Positions 1 through 11,699 of a stretch of 64,000 bases of DNA are shown piece by piece. Numbering within the stretch: the first letter of the stretch is position 1; each line of letters begins with the position of its first letter. The notes below the pieces were generated by a model. It worked only from the letters and a program-made list of their open reading frames with translations. It ran no database searches and had not been told where the DNA came from. The translations under genes were made by a program, and so were the position numbers. The stretch is from Aptenodytes patagonicus. Its lineage: Eukaryota > Chordata > Aves > Sphenisciformes > Spheniscidae. The DNA lies in contig NC_134970.1 of assembly GCF_965638725.1 (NCBI RefSeq), positions 7,546,001-7,610,000 of the forward strand, given 5' to 3'.

Positions 1-3000
1 TGACAGAGGGCTTCTGGGTTTGTTTCCGCATGGTCTGCTCAGCAGGAAGCAGGGAGAAGAGCTAGAGGTGCGTGATCACCCATGAGAAAGTAGGAGATCT
101 CAGGAGCAGTTGGTCTGTTGAAGTGAAATGTATGTGTGATGGGAGCTGGGCTGCAGTAACCCTGGGCAGTCTCTTCGGCATCTGCCAACCTGCCACTGAT
201 GCTGTGAGCTCGGTCGGGACCTTCAGTTCATGCTCTCTCATTCCTGGACTTTCCAGCTTGTGCTCTCTGCCCAGTGACTCCGTTTGCAAGCTGGTGCAGT
301 GCCAGGCTCCGTGCCGTGTTTGGTGGATAACAAAGGGTAGAGTTGGCCAGGAAACAAGAATGCAATGAGCATTTCTTTTTGTTTCACAGTGAAACAGGAT
401 TGGGATTTTTGGTGGCAGTGGTGGAGGGAGGGAAGGGAGGAAGCTGGGAGACATGCACCCAAGAAGACCCACCAGTGCCACTCTTCTGAGGATGCCAGAG
501 GCCAGGGGCTGAACATCTATCCTGATCTGGGCAGTCCGGGATCTGGCATTTTCTGCAGGATGGGAAGCATCTGCACAGGGAACACAAGCTGGGGGGGGAT
601 GCAGAGATGCAGCTTTGTCAGACCTGGGTTAGAATAAAGCTTTGGGCTGGGAGCAGGTCCCCAAGTCTGTTCCTGAGGAGCGGGGACCAACCGATGTGGC
701 CAGCAGGAGCCACACATGTGCAGCACGGCCAAGCTGCATGCGGAGCCCTGGTCCCAGAGAAGCAGCAAGCACAGCAGAGGACGGATGGGGCTGGTGCGAT
801 CCCTCCCCATGGGTGACAGGGCAGCTTCTGCTTTGCTCCCAGAATGCGGGGAAAATGCCTGGTGCTGAATCACCATGGGGGCAACCAGGAGCCAAATGTT
901 TGGGGAGCCTGAACCCTCCAGCCCCATCCTGAATGTTCTGGCATGCCAGGGAGGCAAGCAGAGGATCTCCTAGTACAGACCCCTAGGAGCTCTGGCTGGA
1001 GGCAAGGCATAGGTGGGATACAGAAGCTTGAATGCAGTGCTGACCACAGGGAAAGGGGAAGATGAGCACGGGCAGGAAGAGGCATGTGGCATGCCCCAGG
1101 GTGGTTACCCCCGTGCCCTGGGGGTGCTCCCTGGCATGCCCAGCCTGCTGGCCGCCTGCTGTCTCTGGTTCCAGGCAGCCACCGCAGCGGCTTCCCCGTT
1201 CCTACAGCGGGAACAGCCACTCTCTTGTTTAACAACCAAACAGCCCGGGGTTTTAACAGATGAGTTACTGTCAGCAGGTAGCTCTCCTGGATGAGCCAGA
1301 CACCCCTGGGGCAGCTACTGCTGGAAGCAATTATCAAAGAAACTGTTGGGCTGCGAGGCAGGGGGGAGTGTTGTCTGGGAGCCCAGGTAACTGCTGTTAC
1401 CCCAGGGAAGAGGGACGCAGCCCTGGGGGGCCTGCCCAGCCCCAGGCATGCCAGCCCAGCCCTGAAACCGGGCTGGGTTGGAGACTGCCATGGCAGCACC
1501 CTGCTACAAACCCCCATCAGTGCTGTCCTTCCCAGCTCCTATGGGATATATATCCCCTGGGCAATAACTCTGCCTTCCACACCTGAGCAACAACCCTCCC
1601 CTCATATAATTCAGCTTCCAGAAGTGCAGGTATATAACACCCCCATCCCTTACAGCATGTCCCCCAGCACAGCCCCTGAAGCTCCATCCACAAGACCTCT
1701 CCCAGGACTGCAACCTGCAGCTGTGCAACCTGCCCCACACCCTTCACTCCCCCTGTGCAGTGCGGAGATCCCCTCCTATGCAGTGCCCTTGGTCCCCGAG
1801 GTGTACCTAGTTCCCAGCTCAGTGGATGTCTGTCCCCAGAGCACAGCCCCTCCTGCGATGGTGGCTCCCCTGCTCTGCCATCCCTGTGCACTAACCTCGG
1901 CTGCTCCCACGTGGGCTCAGGGGTATGCAGATGCAGTGCCCCATCAGGAGGATGCTTCTCCAAGCATATTTATGCCAGCTGATTGTTAATCTGGCCCACT
2001 GCTGGAAAAGCACCCAAAACAGTTGGGCAGCCCAAACTGCCTGACACTTTTGCTCTCTAACAATTTCCATGCCAGAGTCTGAGTACTCTGGAGCCTGGTT
2101 CAGTCCATGCTGAATCCTGCACACCTCCTCCAGGTACAGCAAGTCCTAATACCTGGGAGATATTAGCCTGGGTGGCATGAAGCAAGCCCAGGGATGGTCA
2201 GGGACTGGCAAGGGCAGTGCCAGGTGAAATCCAGCGGGGAGAGGGTTTCTTGTCACAGCTGCAGAAGTCCAGCTGCAACAAACGTCTCCCACAGGCTTCC
2301 AAGGCTTTTTTCCCCTGGGTGTTTTTAGGAGGACCAGACCCAACAATTAACACACCTTTTTTTCTTTCTGCAAGCTTGTTCCCAGAGTCTGAAGGGCTGA
2401 TTCCCACCTGGACCAGGTACCCCAGGGAGAAACACACCAAAGAAATGCCCCACCAAAGAAATGTTTCCCCTGAGGAAAGAAGACATTGGATATTTTGAGC
2501 CAACCTTCCTTTTGGGTCAGGTGCTGTCCTGGCCCCAGAATTGGGTGCTCTCCTCCTGCCCTCTCTGTGGAGTTGGGGCCAGTCTCCATCCTTGTGCCAT
2601 GGGGAGCTCCCTTGCACATGGCAATGGGAAGGCAGCTGGGACCCCACACCACCAGTCACTCCCAGTACGGGGTTCAGTCCTGCTCCCTGATCGTGCTGGG
2701 CCAGAGGCAGGAGGGTAAGAAAGGGTGAAAGCCAGTAGGGACTGCAGGGAGCTTGAAGAAAAGGCCGTGAGCGTGGGAGGGAGAGCGGGGCGTCCCAGGG
2801 AGATGGTCTCTACCTCCCGCAGGCTGCCCCTGTCCACATTCCCCTCTACCCTGATCCGCTGCAAAGATGGCCACAGTCCGGCTCGGCTGGAAAATCAGGT
2901 CGTGCCGTTGTGCTCAGGGGCAGTTCATGGTCTGACATGTGGGATATTGGACACCTTCTTGCTGGCCCAGCCGAAACCTCTCCCCTCACCCCATTTCTCT

Positions 3001-6000
3001 GCTCCTGTTTGCCACATTTCAGCCACAGCAGCCTGCTTTGGGTCCACAGGTCCCAGGCAAGCGCTGGCCGGGGCAAACTGCCCTCCTCTTCCCTAACTGG
3101 GACCAGGGATTAGCAATGGCTCCTGTGTCCCTTTGGGGGGTCTTGGGGGAGAGAAAACCCACTTTAATGCTCAAATTTGAAGGGTGACCAAGATACTTCC
3201 ATGGGAACTGTGTGCCAGAAACATGTTCAACCTGGGACCACCTGGTGGGAAAGGTCTCCCAGCAGACCCCAGTGTAAATGTGTGAGGGGAGGTTGTTTTG
3301 GAGGAAAAATCCTCTTTTTCTCCATTTTCTGCCATGGCTTGCCACAGTCATGAAATCCAGACACCTCCAAGGAGATTAAAAAAACAAATAAATCATCTCT
3401 TTTTCGTGCCATTGTGCTGGGAGGCTCTGCTGGGTTGGCTCAGTACGGGCTTGGAGGTCACTGTAGGGGTTACCCTGAGTGTGTTGGGGTGTGCGCATGT
3501 GCATGCGTGTGTGTGTGTGGCCTTGCTCGTCCTCCTCCAGTCCTTCCTGGCTCTTTGCCCCACAGACCCACACAGACTTCATGGGAGGCTTGCAGGATCT
3601 GGTCCCCCAGCTCGTGCCCGCACACCCTTGCCTCTTTCTCCCTCTCTGGCACAGGGTGCCCATACAGCTGAGGGGTCTACAGAACCCCCGCCTCTGCCCC
3701 AAGCGTCTCGGCCGGCGTGCCCCCGGCTTGGTGATGCCAGTGGGGTGGCGGGCGGTGGGGACACCAGGGGCACGGGAGGCGAGGCAGACAGGTTCCCTGC
3801 TGCTGCCAGAGCTGGTTAAACATTGTCCTAGGCCAGTTAGGTAACACAAACCGCAGCAGGAAAGAAATGAAACTGCTTGAGCAAACAAGGTGCGCTTGGC
3901 AGGGCAACAGGCTGCGTGACAAAGTGCTCCCCTCTCCCTGCCAACCTGCCAGGGTTATCTATTGATGGAGAATAAACACCTCACCCACAACCCCAAACTC
4001 AGAGGGACAGCAGCCAGGAGCACAGACGGCTCCTGTGAGACCTGGCCTGGGGCTGGGCTTGCCCTGCTCGCTGTGTCCCCTCCCTGGACACACTGATTGC
4101 CACCAAGCACCATCCCGGCCCCCTCCCACGCATGCTGCTTGTGTGGGCAGCCCAAGCATCTCAGCATTGTCCGTCCTGCCACCCCATCCAGCCTGCTCCT
4201 TGTGGTAGCTCCAGGAGGTCAGGGATGGGCCTGGAGCACCCTCCGCTTGCTGGAGCCAGGAGATGCCAGCTGGGAAAACCTGTTCCCTGGGGAGGGTTAC
4301 GCAAGGAACGTGACGGAGGTCTGGCTGCAGCCCAGACCACGGACTGGCTCCTGGTTCACGCCCAGGGACTGGGACCCCTTCTTGCACCACAGGGCAACCC
4401 TGATGGCCTCATCTCAGCACATGGATCTGGGAGCAGTACAGCTTCAGCCCAGCACACTAGAAGGTGAGGGGTGAAGATCTTCCATATGATTTTTCATGAC
4501 TGCAGACCTGCTCTTATGTCTTGCTGAATTGCAAGGGTGGGCATGGCATGGCATGGCATGGCATGGCATGGCTGCAGGAGACCAGACATTCCAGCTGGAC
4601 CAGCAAGGCAACTCCTCATGTAAACAGCAGTTGAACCCGCCCAAAAGAGGTTGAATCTGGCCCATGGGCACCTCCTGCCCCTGGCAAAGCAGGTGGGTCA
4701 TGCCCTTGATGCCACTGCAGCATCTCCAGGAGGTCCTTCAGCTGCCACTGGGCCCACAGCCTGGGGGCTGCCAGCAGAGAAGTAGGGCACCAAGGGCTGT
4801 GGACACTGGGAGTTTGGAAGTGAAACGGGAGACTTGCAGCAGGGTCTGTGGTTCCCCCAGCCCCTGGACCCATCTCTTGTTATCCACGTCCTGGTGAAGC
4901 AGGCAGCACAGTGGCTTGGCAGTGGGGATGCTCTAAGCCACCAGCCTCACTCTCAAGCTGAGGCCAGGCAGACTGGGAGCAGTTCCAGCTGCTGCAGCCA
5001 GGACAGCCCAGGGGAGACAGCACAGATGGTCCATGTGAGACCTTGCTTTGAAGGACTTACTTCTCTCTCTTTTGCATTGGGTCACACTCTTGCAAGTGCG
5101 GGATGGGTGATTTTTAACTGTACCATGTCTTGCGGCAGTAATGAAGGGCAGTCAGGGAACAATGGCTGGGTCCTCCTGCCAAAAAGGCATCTCAGGCTTT
5201 GCAAGGCACCCTTACTGCCTAGGGGCATCCCAAAAACTCCCCTCACCACCCCCACCCCTCCACTTCTCCACCCTGCTGGTGTGCTGGCTTCCCTTTTTAG
5301 TGACTCCAGGCACTGGCTGAAACCATTCAGAAGGATGTGGCATTGCCTTTTCCTGGGCATCCAAGACCTGGTCAAGCTCCAAGCTCAGAGGAGGGGTCCC
5401 AGAGCCTTTCCCCTTGAGGGTGAATAGGAGCTGAGCAGTGCTATCCCCTGCATGCCCACATTCAGGAGGGTCCTGTACACCAGCAAGAGGTTAGGGTGGC
5501 AACAAGACCCTCTGGTGCCCAGCAGTATTCAGACTCGTCAAGAAATGCAGGCAATGCATGCCAACCGGGGGCCATGCATGGACCACTGTTTGCCAAGCTT
5601 GTGGTCGAAACATAGCTGAGAGCCTGCTTGGCCTCCAACCCCATGAATTCCTTCTTGCTGCCCCACAGACATATCTTGTGGATCGGAGAGATCCTCCCAG
5701 CACCCCTGGGGCACCCTCCCTGCCTTCTCATGGCTGGGCTAGCTGGGGAAGGCTGGTGTTGCCATTGAGCAAGAAGGGGCAGATGATGTGTTTAGGCTGT
5801 CCACACTGCCAGGCCTTAGTGGTCTCCCCTCCTGAAGATGTGGTCCTCGAGAGGCACCCAGGTCCTAGGAGAGGCTCCCAAATAGCCAGACTGGAAGATG
5901 AGCAAGCCTTAAACATATTGCAGTGCCTGTGCTTCTTGATGTACCCTCACGTCTCAGAAGAGAGCACTGGCCAGAGAGGGGCTGGAGCCCCTCCTGCAGC

Positions 6001-6465
6001 CCGTGACCCCCAGCCAGGCTGGGGACCTTAATGTGGAGGGAGCTGAGAGAGACCCCCCCCACCAGATCACCCAGGAATTTGCTTCCCAGCAGCCTGCGAC
6101 TGGCAAACTTCGGCTTGGAGCCAGTGCTCCGGGAAAGCCCTCCAGCAAAGGCGAGTGCCAGGGCTGAATTTCTGGAGGGTCCTCAGAAAGGCCAAGGTTT
6201 GGGAGTAGGTGTAAGATGCCCCTGCATGGCTGGCTTCGAGACAAGGCCTCCAGATCTCACTCCCACCAGCCTAAGGTCAAGCAGCCCACCTCACCCTAAG
6301 GAAGACCCTGTGACCCTGTGCCAGGATGACCAGGCAAGTCCAGGCCACAGCAGGCAGGCGGGATGGTGACAGATGGGGTTGATGCAATGGGACATCCCAG
6401 GTACCAAGAGTCTGGTCCCCACCATGTCTTTAAGAAAAACAAGCAAAATGACAGGGAGGTACAAA
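1..6465. other. ELF3 downstream flank, no confident gene
   Basis: No conserved protein domain is recognisable on either strand. The region holds a pentanucleotide repeat at 4541-4572, a TG-rich patch near 3479-3520 and an isolated Pro-rich open frame at 1291-1989 (plus strand). Plus-strand AATAAA at 3388-3393 is not linked to any gene I can support. Confidence 0.5.
4541..4572 (+). repeat. (GCATG)n pentanucleotide microsatellite
   Basis: Six perfect consecutive copies of GCATG plus a partial one. It lies in non-coding flank downstream of ELF3. Confidence 0.95.
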
Positions 6466-6469
6466 AAAA

Positions 6470-7437
6470 CCCAACCAAACAACAATTTATTCCTCTTATG
6501 TTCCCATTTGAAAAGGAGGAAACCACATGCACCTGCTGGGTGCCTGGCTGGGCTGGCATCCCCCTCCTGTGGCTGACACAGAGCCAGTCTGTGCCCCCGT
6601 GACATCGCTTCAGTCCAGCTGAGCATCACCACCTGCCACAAGACATGTGTGTGCCCTACAATGCACACTCTCACACGGGAACATCTGACTTATGAAAAAA
6701 TATATCTGTACATTCATTCTGTGCTTTTTTTTGGTCTTACATAAATTAGAAGCTACTTTTGGGGAAAAGGCCTGTTTCTAGATAAAGGCAGCCGGGCTGG
6801 AAATGCAGAGTGGCCGTGCTGTCCCAAGTCTTCTCCCCGCTGAGGCCTCTCCAGGGCCAGGTGAAGCTCCACAATGTTCCCATCTTTCCTCGGCAGGTGC
6901 CACACTGAGAAGCTGCTGCACAGGGGGGCTTCACCCATCCCACGAGGAGCAAACAGGATGGTGGGCACCTTCAGCACGGCGCAAGCAGTGATGAGGGAGG
7001 ACCCCATAGCTGGGACAAGGTCTGTCCGATCACAGGTGAAACAGAGGTGCTGCCCCTCTGCCCGGGCAGGAGGTGGGTGACAGCAGGAGACCTGCTGGGC
7101 TCTCACTGCGGTGGCAGCTGCCACTCAAACTTCTCTTCCCCCTTGTGTTTGTCCAGGCTTTGAAACAGCCAAAGTCACTGTGACTCCAGTCAGAGGTACG
7201 AATCCAGAGAGGGAAATAACGGTTTACAATAACCTACTGGAGCCAAAATATTAGCTTTAAACACCTCAGTGCTGGCAGTCACCAGCATGCACGAGCATGC
7301 CCGTGCAAGGGTTGGAGTTTCACACGCTGCACAGGGCAGCAGCTTCCAGATACAGCTGCAGGCAAAGTTTCCTGCCAAGGAGCCCAACTCGGGGCTGGCC
7401 CCGAGGGGCTTGTCAGACCCTGGCTCATCCAGGACTC
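6470..7437 (-). other. ELF3: ELF3 3' UTR
   Basis: This is non-coding sequence from the TAG stop to the first polyadenylation signal on the minus strand. It is about 0.97 kb long and more AT-rich towards its distal end. The 3' limit is estimated from the AATAAA at 6491-6486. Confidence 0.75.
6486..6491 (-). terminator. ELF3: ELF3 polyadenylation signal AATAAA
   Basis: The minus strand reads GGAATAAATTGTTGTTTGG, then a T-rich run. A canonical hexamer is followed within 30 nt by a GT/T-rich element, the normal arrangement for cleavage near 6,465-6,475. No other AATAAA lies between it and the stop codon on this strand. Confidence 0.8.
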
Positions 7438-7892
7438 CTACAGCTCCTTGTTCCTGTTGAGCACCTCCTCCTCCTTCCAGCCGCTGGAGTTCTTCCCAAA
7501 CTTGTACACCAGCCGTCGCCCATCGACTCTCTCCAGGATCTCTCGTTTGTAGTAATATCTGGAGGAGATGGAATCAGGGCTCTGGATGCAGCCCCACGTG
7601 CTGGGGAGCTGCTGTGGGGGATCAAGGCTGAGCCCTGGTGGGTCTGACCCAGCCCTGTGGGGCAGGTCCCCCCTGGGGACAGGGGAGGGCACTCACCGCA
7701 TGGCTCTGCTCAGCTTCTCGTAGGTCATGCTGCTGTTTTTCTTCTTCTGGCCCCAGAGCTGAGCCACTGCTTCCGAGCGCAGGAACTTGAAGACGCCCTC
7801 CCGCCGGTCCTCCCACTTCATCAGCCCCTCGTTCAGCTCGGGGTGGATCAGGATGTCCCGGATGAACTCCCACAGGTGGGTACCTCTTGGGG
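7438..7892 (-). CDS. ELF3: ELF3 exons 8-9: ETS DNA-binding domain and C-terminus
   Basis: Exons 7892-7697 and 7558-7438 encode aa 267-371. The winged-helix ETS domain runs from [11 protein letters not shown] through the recognition helix [15 protein letters not shown]. The two base-contacting arginines are R329 and R332, and R332 is split by the intron. The segment ends [15 protein letters not shown], and the protein ends NRNKEL. All core ETS residues needed to contact GGAA are present. Confidence 0.97.
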
Positions 7893-10749
7893 CTGGAAGA
7901 GGAGAGCAAGCTGTAGAGGAGGGAAGATCCTGCGGGTCCCTGCACTTTGGATCTCCCTAAACTCCCCTGCCAAGGGGCATGGCCAGCGGACATGGCCCTT
8001 CCTCCCATCTCCCCCCCACAGAGCCAAGCTGGAGGAGGCAGTCCAAGCTCCCGGGCTGGAGGGTCCACGTACAGTGCTTGCTCTTCCGGCTCTCCAGGCA
8101 GTCTCTGGTCTCCTTGCTGAGTTTTCGGGGCCGTCCCCGTTTCCGCTTGCCATGTTTGCTGTCCCCTTTCTTGCTCCCTGCAAAGCCATCTGTGCACAGA
8201 GACAAGGGGACACATTATGCTGTGCAGAGCCTGCTGGGTTGCAGCTCCCCCCTCCCTGGGCACAGAGATGTCCTCCTCAGGAGCAGAAGCACAGGGGAGA
8301 GCTGGTTGGGGGTGGGCAGAGAGATCAGGGGCTGCACCCTCTTTCAGGCCCAGGTACCAGGGAACCATGCCCCTGAGAGCAAGGTCTCCCCATTCCCTCC
8401 AGCTTCATCCCACCCTCATCCATGCCACCATGCTTAGGGCAGCATGCTGTTTGCTCCCCAAACCTTGCTGCTTCCTTGCATCCCCAGTATTCCCAGTATC
8501 ATCGCCAGCTGGGATCAACACTGAACACAGCTTTCAGTGCCCAGGATCCCTGGCTGCAGCCTTCACCCAGCTGCCACCACCTACCCCTTCCCACCAAGCT
8601 CACTGCTGCCCTGGCTATCCCAGCTCTGCCCCAGAGCCTGCACCATTGCCATGCTCGATGGAGAGAAATAGACCCAGGGCGCACAGAAAACCAGCCCCCT
8701 CCCTCCTTCCCAGTGTGAGGATGGATGTTCAGCTGTTGTCCCTAAATCATTGCCAGATGGGATGTGCTCTGCAGCTTCTGGAAGTGCCCAGGAGCAAGCC
8801 CTCCTCTCCCAGCTCCTGCCAGGAAGCAAACAACTCACCGTCAGGGAAGAGCTTTGCTTCCGCAGGGTCGAGGTCAAGGTCACTTCCACCGGAGTCCTGG
8901 GAGTTGGGGCTGTGGGACATCACAGGCCCTGAGAGGCAAAGAGACAGGGTTCAGACCACCAGCTGCTGGCATCTGGAGGTGCTTCCCCCTGGCTTTCCCC
9001 CCCCAGCCCACCCCAGGCCTCTGCAGGCAGCCTGGTTGCAAGACCCAAACCCGCCCTTGGTGGTGGGGCAGTTCCCCACTGATCTCCCAGATCAGCACAA
9101 GTGAAGGGAACTTTTCGCTGGGGAAAACACTGACCTGAGACATCGGAGCTGCCTGGGGACATGGCACCAGGCAAGCAGGTGAAGTCTGTGGATAGGAAAG
9201 GGTTTGTGGGCTTCATGTCCTCCAGGGAGTCCTTAGCACAGGGATTTCCCAGCTCTGGAAGGGGCAGAGAAGGGAAGAAGGGGTTAGCCCTGCCTGCATC
9301 AGCACATTGTCCCTGGGAAAAGGCTTGGCTGGGGCCCCTCTCTTACCCAGGTGGCTGGAGTCCAGGAAGGTCTCTTGGGAAGTCGCATCCTCTTTTTCCA
9401 GCAAGTCAATGATCCAGTTCAGCTCGTCGGAGGCTGCAGGGGTGGGGGGGCTGGGATTAATGATGCCTATTTGGTATGGAGGGGAATGGTGCATACTGGG
9501 AGCTGAGCCCAGCCCTGCCTGGACTCTGGTCTGTGCCGCCACATCGCCCTGCGCAGCCTCCCCAGTGCAACCTCCCCCAGGCAGCCCTCCGCGGTGCCCG
9601 GGAAGCAGGGGGTCCTGGTCTGGTGGGGGGGTGTCAGCCTCATGCTTTGAGCTGCCAGGCCTGGGGACAAAGGGGACACTGGGACACTCACTGATCTCGT
9701 GCAGGCGGTCATAGAGCTCGTCCCCCAGGGGCCCAAAGATGAGGCGCATCTGGTCCCTGGTGCAGTGACAGAGCGCGTGCCCATCCATATTGCAGCAGGA
9801 GAAGTCGATGGAGCTGGCATCATACTTGTTCTTCTCCACATGGTAGCTGATCCACTCCAGCACCTGCACCTTGGTCCAGAAGTACGGGAGCTCGCTGAAC
9901 CACTCCGGCTTGTCTGCAAGGGATGGACAGCAGGGCTCAGGGGCAGGGCAGCCGCGCCAGCGCCATGTGCCACGCATGGGCTGCCGGCTGCAGTTGGGCA
10001 CTGGGTCCGGTGGCGGTCACGAGGGGCTCAGCGGGCCCTGCACTTGGAAGGTTATGGGACTAACAGGCGCTTAGCACCTGCTCCCGGGTCACCTCGCTCT
10101 GCCCTGCTCCTGTCCGGGGGGACAGCAACGACCTGACACTGCCCCCCCCCCCGTTGGTTTCAGTGCCATTTGTCCCGTCCATGCTGGGATCTGCCCTGCT
10201 CTGCTGGTGTGTTCCCTGTGCCTCCCCCAGGGCCATCCCATGACGGTCCCACCGGCAGAGTGGGACCCCCATCACCAGGACTGTATTTCCAAACTGCTCT
10301 CCTGGTAAGCCCTGGCAGCCCGTCCCCTGGGATGTGCTGGGGGAGGAGGGCAATGATTCCCTCATCCCCCATATGCATCTGATGTGCTCCAAGCAGCCAC
10401 ACCTTGTGCCATCCAGGGTCTCTTACAGCAACATTTTAGCCAACACACCCCTGGGGAAACTGAGGCATGGCGGAAACTGTTGACATGCCACAGTGGGACA
10501 AGGACCTTCCAAGCCATCTTCATTGCCTCACTGCTGCCTTGCGTGCTACCTCCCCTGTGCAGCCACCACCACTCCCCTGGTCCTACCTGTGCTCTGTGCC
10601 GGGGGCTGGCTGGTGGGGAGGCTCAGCCCCAGGGTGCTGTCGTCCCCAAGGTGTCCCAGCATGTCCAAGGTTGGCTGCACCTCGTCCGGCTGGTACATGG
10701 CGCTGATGTAGTTAGAGAAGATGTTGCTGATCTCACACGATCCCGCCAT
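7438..10749 (-). CDS. ELF3: ELF3, ETS-domain epithelial transcription factor (complete CDS, 8 coding exons, 371 aa)
   Basis: The coding exons, in transcript order, are 10749-10587, 9913-9692, 9433-9347, 9254-9135, 8928-8839, 8189-8073, 7892-7697 and 7558-7438. They total 1,116 nt, or 371 codons plus a TAG stop, the same length as human ELF3 as I recall it. All junctions are GT-AG and every phase agrees. The domain order is an N-terminal acidic activation segment starting [14 protein letters not shown], a Pointed (PNT) domain (about aa 50-129), a Ser/Asp-rich region (about 150-228), an AT-hook (about 241-253) and a C-terminal ETS domain (about 271-357). This order is diagnostic of ELF3 (ESE-1). 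The family binds GGAA cores in the nucleus and controls epithelial differentiation and inflammatory target genes. The start is the first ATG of exon 2 and matches the conserved family N-terminus. No frameshift or missing key residue was seen. Confidence 0.97.
8073..8189 (-). CDS. ELF3: ELF3 exon 7: AT-hook and basic region
   Basis: This 117-nt exon encodes aa 228-267. It is dominated by [14 protein letters not shown] (aa 241-253), a classical GRP-core AT-hook that binds the DNA minor groove and overlaps a basic nuclear-localisation stretch. It ends SRKSKH, just before the ETS domain. The donor is CACT|GTACGTGG. The exon length is divisible by three. Confidence 0.95.
8839..9433 (-). CDS. ELF3: ELF3 exons 4-6: transactivation and Ser/Asp-rich region
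   Basis: The exons are 9433-9347, 9254-9135 and 8928-8839, covering aa 129-228. Exon 4 carries [14 protein letters not shown], the conserved helix after the PNT domain. Exon 5 is Pro/Ser-rich and ends PGSSDVS. Exon 6 encodes an acidic, Ser-rich stretch ([13 protein letters not shown]) that corresponds to the family's serine/aspartate-rich domain. All three exons are phase 1-1 and are multiples of three (87, 120 and 90 nt), so skipping any one would keep the frame. Confidence 0.93.
9692..9913 (-). CDS. ELF3: ELF3 exon 3: Pointed (PNT/SAM-like) domain
   Basis: This exon encodes aa 55-129. It reads [20 protein letters not shown], then a segment with [20 protein letters not shown], then [16 protein letters not shown]. 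These are hallmarks of the ELF3 PNT domain, a SAM-like helical bundle used for protein contacts. The acceptor is TTGCAG|AC at 9913 and the donor is ATCA|GTGAGTG at 9692. Confidence 0.96.
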
Positions 10750-10755
10750 CAAGCT
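10587..10755 (-). CDS. ELF3: ELF3 exon 2: start codon and N-terminal activation segment
   Basis: The ATG is at 10749-10747. The exon encodes aa 1-54 plus one base. It starts [19 protein letters not shown], the conserved ELF3 N-terminal helix, and runs on into a Ser/Thr/Pro-rich stretch ending PPAQST. The donor at 10587 is CACAG|GTAGGA, leaving phase 1. Confidence 0.93.
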
Positions 10756-11506
10756 CTGTGCTGAGAGACGACAGTGAGCCCCGGCCCGCAGCACCCGCAG
10801 CACCCCCGGGACCGGGCTGAGTGAGGCTGGGCTATCCCGCCCTCCACCCGTCGTCACCTCTCAGGACACTTCTGCAGAAACACCCGCCCAGCACCCGCCG
10901 GCCGGGGCTGGGGCCTGACTCACCACGGCCCCAGGGGCCGGGAGCGAGGGAGGCTGAGCTGGAGCAAACCGGGGACATGGCGTCACCAGCCCCACTGGCA
11001 GCCAGCGCAAAGGGACAGCAAGCAAGTGGCTTGCAGAGAATGGTGTTGCACAGCCCCTTCGTGGGGACGGGTGTTGCAGGGCACTCGGCCATCGAGCACT
11101 CCCCCGGCCCAACAGCACAGCAGTGCTTGGGCTGGCACAGCCTGCTGCCCAGCTGCCCGCCGCAGGGACTCCAGTGCCGGCAGCTCCAGTCCTCTCAACC
11201 AGTTGCAAGAAGCACATCCCAGTAACTCTGCATCCAGGAGGGGACCAAGCCCCTGCCCGGCCCTCGTGGAAGAGCCAAATCTTGCTGTTCGCTTGACAAA
11301 ACCTGGGGGCTGGAGGGGGGGTCCCTCCGGACCGCCGTCTCGCTGGCCCCCCAAAAGGGCTGGCAGCTGCAGTGGGAGAGCAGGCGTGCAGCGAGAAAAG
11401 ACCAAGCGCATCCCCTGGCGAGAGCGAAGATGCACGGGGAGGGGAGCAAAGCAGCCGTCCCGGGCTGGGGGGCGTCAACAGGCCCCGGACGAAAAAGCTT
11501 TGGTAC

Positions 11507-11620
11507 CTTCTGCGATGGCAATCCTGGGAGCAGCAGCTAATCCAGAGAGCAGCGAGGGGAGACAGAGCGCGCCCTGCCCGGCCGCTAGCCACTGCTCATG
11601 GGCCCGGGGAGGCTGGTGCT
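11507..11620 (-). other. ELF3: ELF3 non-coding exon 1 (5' UTR), predicted
   Basis: Downstream of the TATA box the sequence runs without a usable in-frame start to a good donor, GAAG|GTACCAAAG, ending the exon at 11507. Coding exon 2 begins at 10755 after an acceptor (GCACAG|AGCTTG), six nt before the ATG. A separate non-coding first exon matches the human gene structure. The 5' boundary (about 11,620) is estimated from the TATA position. A tiny upstream frame (ATG AGC AGT GGC TAG, 11599-11585) lies inside it. Confidence 0.65.
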
Positions 11621-11647
11621 GATGGGCAAGCCCTGCCCCGTCTCTTC

Positions 11648-11697
11648 TTTTATAGCACAGGCGGCGTAATGCGATCTGGCGGCCTGAGGGGAATTCC
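11648..11697 (-). promoter_or_regulatory. ELF3: ELF3 core promoter: TATA box and NF-kB motif
   Basis: On the minus strand TATAAAA occupies 11654-11648. A perfect kB consensus, GGGGAATTCC, lies at 11688-11697, about 34 bp further upstream. A start near 11,620 follows from the usual 25-30 bp TATA spacing. The human ELF3 promoter is known to respond to NF-kB through a proximal site, so this arrangement looks conserved. It suggests induction by inflammatory signals. The motifs are read directly; their function is inferred. Confidence 0.75.
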
Positions 11698-11699
11698 AG

